Positions 52,006-60,441 of a stretch of DNA of 64,000 bases are shown piece by piece. Within the stretch, counting starts at the first letter, position 1, and every line of letters starts with the position of its first letter. This DNA comes from RPRC01 sp034933285 (GTDB lineage: Bacteria > Desulfobacterota > Desulfuromonadia > Geobacterales > Geobacteraceae), in NCBI GenBank assembly GCA_034933285.1, contig JAYFNT010000009.1, forward strand, positions 186,001 to 250,000, in the 5' to 3' direction. The position numbers and the translations under genes are program-made. The notes under the pieces were generated by a model. The model searched no databases. It saw only the letters and a list, made by a program, of their open reading frames with translations, and was not told the DNA's origin.

Positions 52006-53298
52006 ATGAGACTCGAGATCGAATCCATTGACATCAGGGATATCCAGGAGGGCCCGAAAACACTTGCCTTCGAGGGGGTACTGGCAATAAACCTCAAGGA
52101 ATTGGAGGAGCTGATCCTCAAGGATTCCAGGATAAAATCCGTAGAGATCAGCTTGGTGAAACCCGGAGAGAACGTACGCATATTGAATATTTGCGACGTG
52201 GTTCAACCGCGTTGCAAGATCGACCGGGAGGATGCCGACTTTCCCGGCTTCATCGGCAGGATGCAGACCGCCGGAAACGGCAGGACAAGGTCCCTGCGCG
52301 GAATAGCGATTGTCGTGTCCAATCCCTGCACTCACAGGAAGGAGATCGGCGTCCTGGACATGTGCGGCCCCATTGCCGAGAAGAGCCCCTACGGCAAAAT
52401 GAAAAACGTCAGTATCGCACCGACGATTGCGGATGGTGTCGAAGAGCGGGACTTTGAGGATGCAATCAAGATCGCTGGACTGGCGACCGCAGTTTACCTG
52501 GCACGAGCTGCCGAAGGGCACACCGTTGACGAGGTCGAAGTTTACGATCTGGATATCCCGGGCATCGATCCTGCATCTCCCCTGCCCCGGGTGGCCTTTT
52601 ATTACCAGATGTACACTCCGCAGTTCGATTATCTCGCCACCTCGGACCCGTGTTTTTACGGGACCCATGTCCGCAACCTGACGCCCACGATTCTACATCC
52701 CAATGAAGTCCTTGATGGAGGAGTCGTCGGGTGGAACGTGGTCAAAGCCATCGATACGTACAGCATTCAGAACCACGGCATCGTCAAAGAACTGTACCGC
52801 CACCACGGCAAAGACCTGAATTTTGTAGGTGTGGTCGCCGTATGCGCAAATGCCGAGCCTCCCAACAGGGTGCGGTGCGCTTTCATGGCCGCCAACCTGT
52901 TGAAAAACGTCCTGGGTGCCGACGGGGTGATCCTGGCCAAGGTCACGGGGGGAATGCCCCATATCGACCTGTCCGTAACTGGCGAGGAATGTGAAAAGCT
53001 GGGGGTGAAGACCGCCATATTCACCCAACCATTGACCCCCTTCGGTACCCTATCCGACACGATCCTGTTCAATGCGCCGTCGCTGGATCTTATCATTGCG
53101 GCTTCGGCCACTTTCGAAAGGACCAAAATTCCCTGGAAGGCAGAAAAATTCCTGGGTGGAACCGCCAAGACAAGGATCTTCTGTCCCGATCCAATCGTTC
53201 AGTATGCCGGCGACCCGGTCATCGACATCGAGGAGTACCTGCTTCCAGGGGTTCTGGACTGTACGGGCAATGCCAGGGTTATTGTCAAAGAATACTAG
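52006..53298 (+). CDS. Glycine/sarcosine/betaine reductase protein B, GrdE/GrdG/GrdI-family subunit
   Basis: A 430-residue homologue of the GrdE family (MRLEIESIDIRDIQ at the start, ICDVVQPRCKID, FPGFIGRMQTAGNGRT, HPNEVLDGG and LYRHHGKDLNFVGV). In glycine-type GrdE the proprotein is cut at an Asn-Cys bond near residue 242 to make a pyruvoyl group; here the equivalent Asn244 is followed by Val, and no Cys lies between 216 and 280, so cleavage is not expected. That fits the uncleaved betaine/sarcosine-type subunits, as I recall them. It would bind the substrate with the selenoprotein encoded next. Confidence 0.88.
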   Translation: MRLEIESIDIRDIQEGPKTLAFEGVLAINLKELEELILKDSRIKSVEISLVKPGENVRILNICDVVQPRCKIDREDADFPGFIGRMQTAGNGRTRSLRGIAIVVSNPCTHRKEIGVLDMCGPIAEKSPYGKMKNVSIAPTIADGVEERDFEDAIKIAGLATAVYLARAAEGHTVDEVEVYDLDIPGIDPASPLPRVAFYYQMYTPQFDYLATSDPCFYGTHVRNLTPTILHPNEVLDGGVVGWNVVKAIDTYSIQNHGIVKELYRHHGKDLNFVGVVAVCANAEPPNRVRCAFMAANLLKNVLGADGVILAKVTGGMPHIDLSVTGEECEKLGVKTAIFTQPLTPFGTLSDTILFNAPSLDLIIAASATFERTKIPWKAEKFLGGTAKTRIFCPDPIVQYAGDPVIDIEEYLLPGVLDCTGNARVIVKEY

Positions 53299-53319
53299 CC
53301 TGTGTTGAAGGAGGAAGTC

Positions 53320-54660
53320 ATGGGGGATAATAAATTGCGGGTTGTCCACTATCTCAACCAGTTTTTCGGGCAGGCCGGCGGGGAAGACAAGGCCGTCATG
53401 AGTTTTTCAGTCAAAGATGGCCCCGTGGGCCCCGGCCTCGCCTTGCAGAAAGAGCTGGGCGACAGGGGGGAAATTGTTGCCACCGTAATCTGCGGCGACG
53501 ACTACTTCTCGGCAAACGTAGATGAGAATGCGCTGGAAGGTATGAAGTTGGTGGCATCGTACCGGCCCGATCTGTTTTTCGCAGGGCCCTCTTTTGCCGG
53601 GGGCAGATACGGTGTCGCCTGCGGTGCGATGTGCAAAGCGGTAGGTGCGGAACTGGGAATTCCCGTAATTACAGCGATGAATGAGGAGAATCCGGGCGTG
53701 GACATGTACCGGAAATATGCGTTTATCTGCAAGGCCCCGAACATCGCCAGGGGGTTGCCGGAAGTCGTGGCCAACATGGTCCGCCTGGCCTTCAGGATCA
53801 TTTCTGACGAAAGGGAGATGGACCTGGTGGCGTGGGAAAATCTGCCAAAACCGGCAGAATACAACTATTTTTCCCGCAATCTCTTGAGAAACGAATTGTG
53901 CGAAAAGAGCATTGCGGAACGGGCTGTTGAAAAGCTCTTGGCCAAACTTCAAGGCAAACCGTTCAAAAGCGAGGTTGTTCCTCCGGTATTTGAAAAAATT
54001 ACACCTCCCGTTCCAATCAAGGATCTGAGCACCTGCGAGATCGCGCTGATCAGCGATGGCGGCCTGGTGCCGAAGGGGAACCCCAGCGGACTTGCCACGA
54101 GAAGCAACCTCAAATGGGGGGCTTATGATATCGAGGAACTCTTCCAGGCGTGGGAGGTAGCGCATGCGGGATATTTCAATGATCACGTTCTGAACAGACC
54201 GGACCGCCTGGTGCCCTATGATGCCCTGCGTGAACTGGTGAAGGAAGGAAAAGTCGGCAAGCTCCACGGCACGTTCTTTTCCACGAGCGGAAACTGCACG
54301 GTGACAAAAAGGTGCGGAGAAATGGGAGAAGAGATCGGAGCCGAGATCCTGAGACGGGGGACCATCGCCGGCGCCATTCTCACCTCAACTTGAGGGTCCT
54401 CCACGCGTTGCGGTGCAACGCTCGCATCCAGCCTCGAGAAGATGGGCATTCCTGTTGTCCAGATCACTGCCATTCCCAACATTGCGCAAATGGTGGGGGT
54501 CAATCGCATCGTGCAGGGCCGGGCAGTTCCCAACCCGGTGGGTGACCCTTCCCTTGACGCTGAAAAAGAAAAAGAGTTACGTCGCAAGTTTATCCTGAAA
54601 GCCCTGGGGCTGCTTCAGCAGGAGGTTGAAGGTCCGACAGTGGTTACTTTGGACAGCTGA
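53320..54660 (+). CDS. Reductase protein B selenoprotein subunit (GrdB/GrdF/GrdH family)
   Basis: A 446-residue selenoprotein read through UGA at 54391-54393 (Sec358). Before it, GPVGPGLALQKEL near 35, AGPSFAGGRYGVACGAM and the TIAGAILTST lead-in match the family; after it comes GSSTRCGATLASSLEKMG and GVNRIVQGRAVPNPVGDPS. The usual U-x-x-C-x-x-C reads U-x-x-S-x-x-C here. It cleaves the C-N bond of its amine substrate to give a selenium-bound carboxymethyl group passed to protein A. GAAGGAGGAAGTC fixes the start at 53320. A frameshift or pseudogene is unlikely because the family match continues in frame. Confidence 0.9.
54391..54421 (+). promoter_or_regulatory. UGA-selenocysteine codon with adjacent SECIS hairpin
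   Basis: Directly after UGA there are 11 bases and a perfect 7-bp stem, GCGTTGC (54405-54411) and GCAACGC (54415-54421), with GGT loop. Counting U of UGA as 1, the loop GGU falls at 22-24, the same place as the essential G23-U24 of the E. coli fdhF SECIS, supporting recognition by SelB. Confidence 0.75.
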
Positions 54661-54687
54661 TTTTCGGCATGATACAGGGAGTAAAGC

Positions 54688-55617
54688 ATGGCAACTGTTT
54701 ATCATGATCTGGTGATTCTAGGCGGCGGGCCCGCAGGGCTCACCGCCGGCATGTACGCTGCGAGGTCCCGCATGGACGTGGTGTTGCTGGAGGGAAGAGC
54801 CTGCGGCGGCCAGATGATGACCTATGAAACGGTGGAAAACTATCCCGGTTTTCCGGACGGAATCGAAGCTCAGGAACTGGCAAGTAAAATGGTCGACCAG
54901 TCCACCAAGTTCGGCCTGAATATCGTTAAGGGCACGGCATTATCCGTGGAGGTTCATCCGGACACACATGAAAAGACCATTGTGCTAAAGGATAGCAAGA
55001 TCCGCTGCAAAGCTCTCGTTGTCGCAACCGGCGCTCATGAACGGAAGCTCGGGGTTGAGGGCGAGGAAACGCTCAGGGGAAAAGGCGTCTCTTATTGTGC
55101 GACCTGCGATGGCGCCTTTTTCGAAGATTGCATCATCTCCGTGGTCGGCGGCGGGGACATGGCCGTTGAAGAGGCCATCTACCTGACGCGGTTCGGCCGG
55201 GAGGTGAATATCATCCACCGCAGGAACGAACTGCGTGCCACCAGGGTGATTCAGGAAAGGGCTTTCAAGAACCCCAGGATCAGGTTCTTCTGGGACACCG
55301 TCGTTACCAGCATAAACGGCGATGAACTCGTCGAAAGCGTCTCCCTGAAGAATGTGAAAAGCGGAGAGATTTCGGAAATGGCCACCGACAGCGTATTTAT
55401 ATTCGTGGGAACGCTGCCCTGTTCGAAATTCCTGAATAAGGCCGTGTCCATGGACAAGGACGGGTTTGTCATCGTCAACACGGAAATGGAAACGAATATC
55501 CCGGGTATCTATGCCGCCGGGGATGTTGTCAGCAAGCGGTTGCGGCAGGTCTCGGTTTCGGTGGGCGAAGGCGCGACCGCCGCTTTCAGTGCTGAAAAAT
55601 ATCTGGAAAGCCTCTAA
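54688..55617 (+). CDS. trxB: Thioredoxin reductase
   Basis: A 309-residue flavoenzyme that passes NADPH electrons to thioredoxin: FAD fold ILGGGPAGLTAGMYAARS near 9-26, redox-active CATC in CATCDGAFF near 135, NADPH fold VVGGGDMAVEEAIYL near 150, and GIYAAGDVVSKRLRQ near the end. In reductase operons it supplies the reducing power needed to regenerate protein A. It lies between the selenoprotein and grdC, 27 bases after the former. Confidence 0.96.
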   Translation: MATVYHDLVILGGGPAGLTAGMYAARSRMDVVLLEGRACGGQMMTYETVENYPGFPDGIEAQELASKMVDQSTKFGLNIVKGTALSVEVHPDTHEKTIVLKDSKIRCKALVVATGAHERKLGVEGEETLRGKGVSYCATCDGAFFEDCIISVVGGGDMAVEEAIYLTRFGREVNIIHRRNELRATRVIQERAFKNPRIRFFWDTVVTSINGDELVESVSLKNVKSGEISEMATDSVFIFVGTLPCSKFLNKAVSMDKDGFVIVNTEMETNIPGIYAAGDVVSKRLRQVSVSVGEGATAAFSAEKYLESL

Positions 55618-55646
55618 TACGCGACAACCAACGGGAGATAAGCCAC

Positions 55647-57182
55647 ATGCCCAACGCAGCCATTAAAAGCACAGTGTACTGTCTGAACCATACGCCTGAA
55701 CTGGGTTTGCACTACGGTACCACCCCCTGCCTGGAACGCCGTGACAAGCCGGACTCCCCTTTTCTCGCCGGTCTTCCCAAGTTCATCCAGTCCTACGAGG
55801 ACTCGGCTCGCTATGCGCCAAACCTGACTTACATCGGCGCCATGACCATCGGAGAGCTTGAGGCACAGCCCCGGCCGTGGCATGCAAACCTTGGGAGCGC
55901 TCCCACCCGCTTTGGAAAGTATGGCGAAATCATGCCCGAGGACGAATTTCTCGGAATGCTGGATATCTGCGACGTCTTCGACCTCATCTGGCTCGAATCG
56001 GGTTTCGCATCGTCTGTTCGTGAAAAGCTCCTTGCCCATCCGGCGCTCGATGCCGATGTTCTCAAACGCCTGAAGGCCGGCCGGGAACTCACCGACATCC
56101 GGAATGAGATCTCCACGAAGGCGGCACTTCCCTTGTACTTCAACGGTCAGGTGGTTGGCTGCTGCCGCCGCGCCCATGAACTAGACGAGACGCTTTCGGC
56201 TCACGTCATCCTGGAAAATCTGGCGAGCAAGGCGGGCAGCGTACTCTCTCTCTTCCACCTGTTCAAGAAGGCGGATCTGCGCCCTGGCGAGGTCGATTTC
56301 GTTGTCGAGTGCTCCGAGGAGGCGGCGGGTGACATGAACCAGCGGGGCGGCGGCAACTTTGCCAAGGCCATCGCCGAAATCGCGGGCTGTGTCAATGCGA
56401 GCGGCCTCGATGTCCGTGCCTTCTGCGCGGCCCCGGTCAATGCATTCATCACCGGTGCGTCCCTGGTCGCTTCGGGCGCCCGCAGGAATGTCGTCGTGCT
56501 GGCCGGCGGCGCGCTGCCCAAGCTGTTCATGAATGCCCGCGAACATGTGAAAAAAGAACTCCCGGCCCTGGAAAATTGCCTTGGCAACTTCGCGGTACTG
56601 CTCACCCCCGACGACGGTACGACTCCGGTCATCCGCCTCGATGCCCTCGGGAAACACTCGGTGGGGGCCGGGGCTTCGCCACAGGCCGTAACCACTGCTC
56701 TGGTGTGGGACCCCCTTCAGAAAGCGGGACTGCGGTTTGCCGATGTGGACAAGTATGCGGCAGAACTGCAGATATCCGAGATAACATTCCCGGCCGGAGC
56801 CGGAGATGTGCCAGAAGCCAATGCAAAAATGATCGCGGCCCTGGCGGTCATCAAAGGGCAACTTGAGCGTGCAGCCATCGGAAATTTCGTCGCCAGGCAC
56901 GGTCTGATCGGCTTTGCCCACACCCAGGGGCACATCCCTTCGGGTGTGCCCTATGTTGGCCATGCCGTGGATGCAATTGCCTCGGGTGATATCAAGCGTG
57001 CCATGATCATCGGTAAAGGCAGTCTCTTCCTTGCCCGGATGACCGGCCTTTCCGACGGGGCATCGTTCCTGGTGGAAGCATCCACGGCTAAGCCGTGCGG
57101 CATCCTCACCAGCGATGAAGTGAAGAATGCCCTGCTGGATGCCCTGGCCGAAGTGGCAGAGTCCCTGCGGAATGGAAATTGA
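55647..57182 (+). CDS. grdC: Glycine reductase complex protein C, GrdC subunit
   Basis: A 511-residue GrdC (beta subunit of protein C), related to FabH/thiolase-like enzymes. It starts MPNAAIKSTVYCLNHTPELGLHYG and has VVECSEEAAGDMNQRGGGNFAKAIAEIAG near 220-248, SGLDVRAFCAAPVNAF near 252-267, and GLIGFAHTQGHIPSGVPYVGHA near 420. Protein C takes the carboxymethyl-selenoether from protein A and converts it with phosphate to acetyl phosphate. It directly precedes grdD, its partner. Confidence 0.95.
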   Translation: MPNAAIKSTVYCLNHTPELGLHYGTTPCLERRDKPDSPFLAGLPKFIQSYEDSARYAPNLTYIGAMTIGELEAQPRPWHANLGSAPTRFGKYGEIMPEDEFLGMLDICDVFDLIWLESGFASSVREKLLAHPALDADVLKRLKAGRELTDIRNEISTKAALPLYFNGQVVGCCRRAHELDETLSAHVILENLASKAGSVLSLFHLFKKADLRPGEVDFVVECSEEAAGDMNQRGGGNFAKAIAEIAGCVNASGLDVRAFCAAPVNAFITGASLVASGARRNVVVLAGGALPKLFMNAREHVKKELPALENCLGNFAVLLTPDDGTTPVIRLDALGKHSVGAGASPQAVTTALVWDPLQKAGLRFADVDKYAAELQISEITFPAGAGDVPEANAKMIAALAVIKGQLERAAIGNFVARHGLIGFAHTQGHIPSGVPYVGHAVDAIASGDIKRAMIIGKGSLFLARMTGLSDGASFLVEASTAKPCGILTSDEVKNALLDALAEVAESLRNGN

Positions 57183-57196
57183 GAAAGGGGGTTCTT

Positions 57197-58345
57197 ATGT
57201 CGGACAAGCGCCAGATCATAGGCGAAGCCTTGGCGGAGCTGGTGGAACAGGCTCGCACGGGCGGCCCCAAAGTACGTGTGGGTCTCATGTCTGCGGGAAG
57301 CGAGCTTGGCACAGAAGAGCTTTTGCGTGGGGCTGTTCTCGCCATGGAGCAGGACTCCCGGCTACAGGTTGTAGCCATCGGTGCCAAGGTGTCCGGTTAT
57401 GACAGTCTGCAGTGGATCGAAACACCCGGATGCGAGGCAGACATGGCCAGTGCCATGGAATCGGCCCTTGCAGGGGGTTGTGTCAGCGGCGCCGTGGCGC
57501 TCCACTACCCTTTCCCTCTTGGAGTCACAACCATCGGCCGTGTCGTCACACCGGCCAGGGGCAGGCCTTTGCTGATTGCGTCGACCACCGGCATTTCAGC
57601 GACGACAAGGATCGAGGCCATGTTGCGTAACGCCGTGTACGGCATCGCCGTGGCAAGGGCTCTCGGCATGGAGAAACCCACGGTCGGCGTTCTCAACCTG
57701 GACGGCGCCGCCTCGGTGCAGCGCGCCCTTGCCCGCCTGTCGGAAAGGGGTTACTCCGTCAACTTTGCCAGCAGTGTCAGAGCGGACGCAGGCAGCCTTC
57801 TCCGCGGCAACGACCTTCTGGCCGGTGCCGCGGACGTATGTGTCTGCGACACGCTCACCGGCAATGTGCTCACGAAGCTCTTCTCCGCTTTCACCACGGG
57901 GGGCAGCTTCGAAGCGCTCGGTTGGGGGTACGGTCCCTCTGTCGGCGAGAAATGGGGAAAGATCGTGAGCATCATTTCCCGGGCTTCCGGTGCTCCGGTC
58001 ATTGCCAACGCCTTGTGCTACACGGCATCTCTCATCCGTGGGAGACTGGTTCATTGCGTTCAAACGGAGTTGGCGGCTGCCAGAAACGCGGGGCTGGATG
58101 AGATTATTTCCTCTATCGGTTCCACGCCTGCACAGCGGGAAGAGATTTCGACGCCTCCTCCCCAACCCACGGATTCAGAGATTCATGGTGTTGACGTGCT
58201 TTCCATTGAAGCCGCAGTGAAAGCGCTCTGGAAAGCCGGTATCTATGCGGAATCCGGAATGGGCTGCACGGGTCCGGTGGTCAAGGTGTCTGGAAGCGAA
58301 GTGCTGCGATCCAAGGAAGTGTTGTGTAATAACGGTTACCTGTAG
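57197..58345 (+). CDS. grdD: Glycine reductase complex protein C, GrdD subunit
   Basis: A 382-residue GrdD (alpha subunit of protein C), a PlsX/phosphotransacetylase-like fold. It has LMSAGSELGTEELLRGA near 35-51, AVALHYPFPLGVTTIGRVVTPARG near 100-123 and the C-terminal SGMGCTGPVVKV, whose Cys forms the thioester intermediate that is phosphorolysed to acetyl phosphate. The start at 57197 follows AAAGGGGGTTCTT, 14 bases after grdC. Confidence 0.94.
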   Translation: MSDKRQIIGEALAELVEQARTGGPKVRVGLMSAGSELGTEELLRGAVLAMEQDSRLQVVAIGAKVSGYDSLQWIETPGCEADMASAMESALAGGCVSGAVALHYPFPLGVTTIGRVVTPARGRPLLIASTTGISATTRIEAMLRNAVYGIAVARALGMEKPTVGVLNLDGAASVQRALARLSERGYSVNFASSVRADAGSLLRGNDLLAGAADVCVCDTLTGNVLTKLFSAFTTGGSFEALGWGYGPSVGEKWGKIVSIISRASGAPVIANALCYTASLIRGRLVHCVQTELAAARNAGLDEIISSIGSTPAQREEISTPPPQPTDSEIHGVDVLSIEAAVKALWKAGIYAESGMGCTGPVVKVSGSEVLRSKEVLCNNGYL

Positions 58346-58376
58346 GTATGAGTTCACTCGAGAGGGAGACAGGAAA

Positions 58377-58703
58377 ATGCTGGTTATCGACAAGGAAAAT
58401 TTTGAATCGGAAGTCGTCAACAGTGGACAGCCCGTGATACTGGACCTCTGGGGACCAAAATGCGGCCCCTGCCTGGCACTGATGCCGGATGTGGAGACAT
58501 TGGCCGAGGAATACGGGCAGAAGGTCAAATTCGGCAAAATCAATGTCATGGAGAATCGCCGGCTCGCCATAGCGCTCAAAGTGATGGGAGTACCTACATT
58601 TCTCTTCTACACAAAAGGTGAACGGATGGAAACGATCACCGGTGACAACGTGACCATAGAAGCCATTCGTGCCGGGGCGGAGCGGCTTTTATCCCAAGCA
58701 TGA
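58377..58703 (+). CDS. trxA: Thioredoxin of the reductase operon
   Basis: A 108-residue thioredoxin with active site WGPKCGPCLALMPD (near 26-39) and the cis-Pro loop MGVPTFLFY near 70. The CGPC motif sits within an unusual WGPKCGPC context, typical of reductase-operon thioredoxins, and it should reduce the selenenylsulfide of protein A after each turnover. It lies between grdD and grdA. The start at 58377 is set by the position of the family N-terminus (MLVIDKENF). Confidence 0.92.
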   Translation: MLVIDKENFESEVVNSGQPVILDLWGPKCGPCLALMPDVETLAEEYGQKVKFGKINVMENRRLAIALKVMGVPTFLFYTKGERMETITGDNVTIEAIRAGAERLLSQA

Positions 58704-58726
58704 GTATCCCGGAAAGGGGGTGAAGT

Positions 58727-59203
58727 ATGGGCAAGTTATCAGGCAAGAAACTGATTCTCCTTGGCGAACGGGACGGCGTTCCCAGCCTCGCCATGGAGGC
58801 CTGCTTTGCCGGCAGCGGAGCCGAGGTGGTTTTTTCAGCCACTCAATGCTTTGTCTGAACGGCGGCAGGGGCAATGGACCTGGAAAACCAGCAGCGGATC
58901 ATCGACGCCACTGAGAAATTCGGCTCGGAAAACCTCGTTGTGCTGCTCGGTTCCGCCGACCCCGAAGGGGCCGGTCTGTATGCGGAAACGGTTACCGCCG
59001 GCGATCCGACATACGCAGGGCCATTGGCAGGAGTCCAGTTGGGACTCCCCGTGTACCATGTTTTTGAAGAAGCCATCAAAGAAGAAGCAAATCAGGGAAT
59101 TTGGCAAGAGCAGGTAGAAATGATGGAGATGGTGCTTGATACCGCGGCGCTGGCAGGATCCGTGGCGGAAATGCGCGACCAGCACAGCAAGATCAAGTTG
59201 TGA
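58727..59203 (+). CDS. grdA: Glycine reductase protein A, selenoprotein GrdA
   Basis: A 158-residue selenoprotein read through UGA at 58856-58858. Sec44 lies in the characteristic C-F-V-U motif (SATQCFV then Sec, TAAGAMDLENQ), exactly at the position known for Clostridium GrdA. It accepts the carboxymethyl group as a Se-carboxymethyl-selenoether from protein B and delivers it to protein C. Beginning at 58727 after AAGGGGGTGAAGT, it continues to QHSKIKL. The apical SECIS is less clear than in the protein B gene. It closes the operon, followed by a strong terminator. Confidence 0.95.
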
Positions 59204-59208
59204 CGGAC

Positions 59209-59252
59209 AGTCCACGGGACCGGTTGAAAACGGTCCCGTGGACTTTCTCTTT
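59209..59252 (+). terminator. Strong terminator of the reductase operon
   Basis: AGTCCACGGGACCG (59209-59222) and CGGTCCCGTGGACT (59231-59244) form a perfect 14-bp stem, six bases after the grdA stop, followed by TTCTCTTTCTT. It ends the operon cleanly before the prenyltransferase. Confidence 0.85.
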
Positions 59253-59475
59253 CTTCGGCAGACTGATTTGGAGTTGCGACGATGCAGGCACTCATGCTAA
59301 ATATCGACCTGTGATTCCAAATAAGTCCGGAGTACCCTCCTCCAAAATAACATTACTACTTTTTCATACTATTCTCTCGCGGAAGAGAGGAGACCTGCCG
59401 CAGCCGAGCCATGTAATGCGAATCGAGTAGAATTTAAAAGGAAAATATTTATTTCTGCTATTACAAGGGTATACA

Positions 59476-60396
59476 ATGCCAAATTTAATGCTGTGGCTTA
59501 AGGAAACCAGGCCCCAGTTTCTTCTTCTCCCTGTTGTTCTCGCCTTCCTTGGAACATCGATTGCGTGGTACCATGGCTCTTTCAATCTTGGCTACGCACT
59601 GCTTGCCTGTATCGGACTGGTATCGGCTCACGGCAGTGTCAATGCAATAAACGATTATTTCGATTTCAGAAGCGGAATCGACCTGCACGTTACGAAAACT
59701 CCTTTCAGTGGAGGAAGCGGTCTTATCCCCGAAGGGAAACTTCCGTTGAACCAGGCTCTCGGGGTGGGGATCGTAACATCGTTGATCGCCCTGGCAATTG
59801 GCATCTTTTTTATAATCTCAAGCGGTTGGAAGCTGATACCGCTCTTGGTTGTGGCAGCTCTTTGTCTCCTTTTATACACCCCTGTGATTTTGAAAACCCG
59901 CTGGCCTGAGTGGTCACCGGGTTTGGGGTTGGGCATTCTTCCCATACTGGGATTCTATTTTGTGCAGACAGGCGGATATGGTTGGGAAGTCCTGATTGCT
60001 TCCATACCCAGCGGCATTCTGGTACACAATCTTCTATTGTTGAACGAGTTTCCCGATGTTGAAGCAGACAGAAAAGGCGGCAGGAAGACGACCCCAGTGG
60101 TATTCGGCATGGAAGCCGCCGGCAAATTGTTCAGGATAGCTACGCTGCTTGTTTACATCTGGATTGTCGGATGCGTACTTGCCACTGTAATAACCGGTAC
60201 AGTCGTAATGCCGGTATATTGCCTAATCGCGTTACTGACTGTGCCACTGGCTGTAAAAGCCATGCACGGATCGAAAGAATACCGGGATATGGGCAAGCTG
60301 GTACCCGCTCTGGGCAGTAACGTAAAGTTTATCCTTGAAACCCATTTGCTGCTGGGTGCGGGCTATATTCTGCAAAAGCTGTTTCCGATATATTGA
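59476..60396 (+). CDS. UbiA-family prenyltransferase (MenA-like)
   Basis: A 306-residue integral membrane enzyme with about eight helices. The first aspartate-rich motif is NDYFDFRSGID near 57-67 (N-D-x2-D-x3-D type); the second, DVEADRKGGRKT, is near 195-206. It attaches a prenyl chain to an aromatic acceptor. The start RPQFLLLPVVLAFLGTSIAW and GGSGLIPEGKL resemble MenA, which would make demethylmenaquinone, but other UbiA members act on haem or tocopherol precursors. The gene stands alone. Confidence 0.88.
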   Translation: MPNLMLWLKETRPQFLLLPVVLAFLGTSIAWYHGSFNLGYALLACIGLVSAHGSVNAINDYFDFRSGIDLHVTKTPFSGGSGLIPEGKLPLNQALGVGIVTSLIALAIGIFFIISSGWKLIPLLVVAALCLLLYTPVILKTRWPEWSPGLGLGILPILGFYFVQTGGYGWEVLIASIPSGILVHNLLLLNEFPDVEADRKGGRKTTPVVFGMEAAGKLFRIATLLVYIWIVGCVLATVITGTVVMPVYCLIALLTVPLAVKAMHGSKEYRDMGKLVPALGSNVKFILETHLLLGAGYILQKLFPIY

Positions 60397-60441
60397 TGGA
60401 ATTCTTCAAAAAAAACACTTCCCATCTTTTTTGCCTCCGAC

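Noticed and set aside
53320..54660. The protein B gene as a pseudogene broken at 54391
   Set aside because: The family match continues in frame after TGA, the position is the known selenocysteine site and a SECIS-like hairpin follows.
58727..59203. grdA as two fragments split by TGA at 58856
   Set aside because: The codon lies in the C-F-V-U motif at residue 44, the known selenocysteine position of GrdA.
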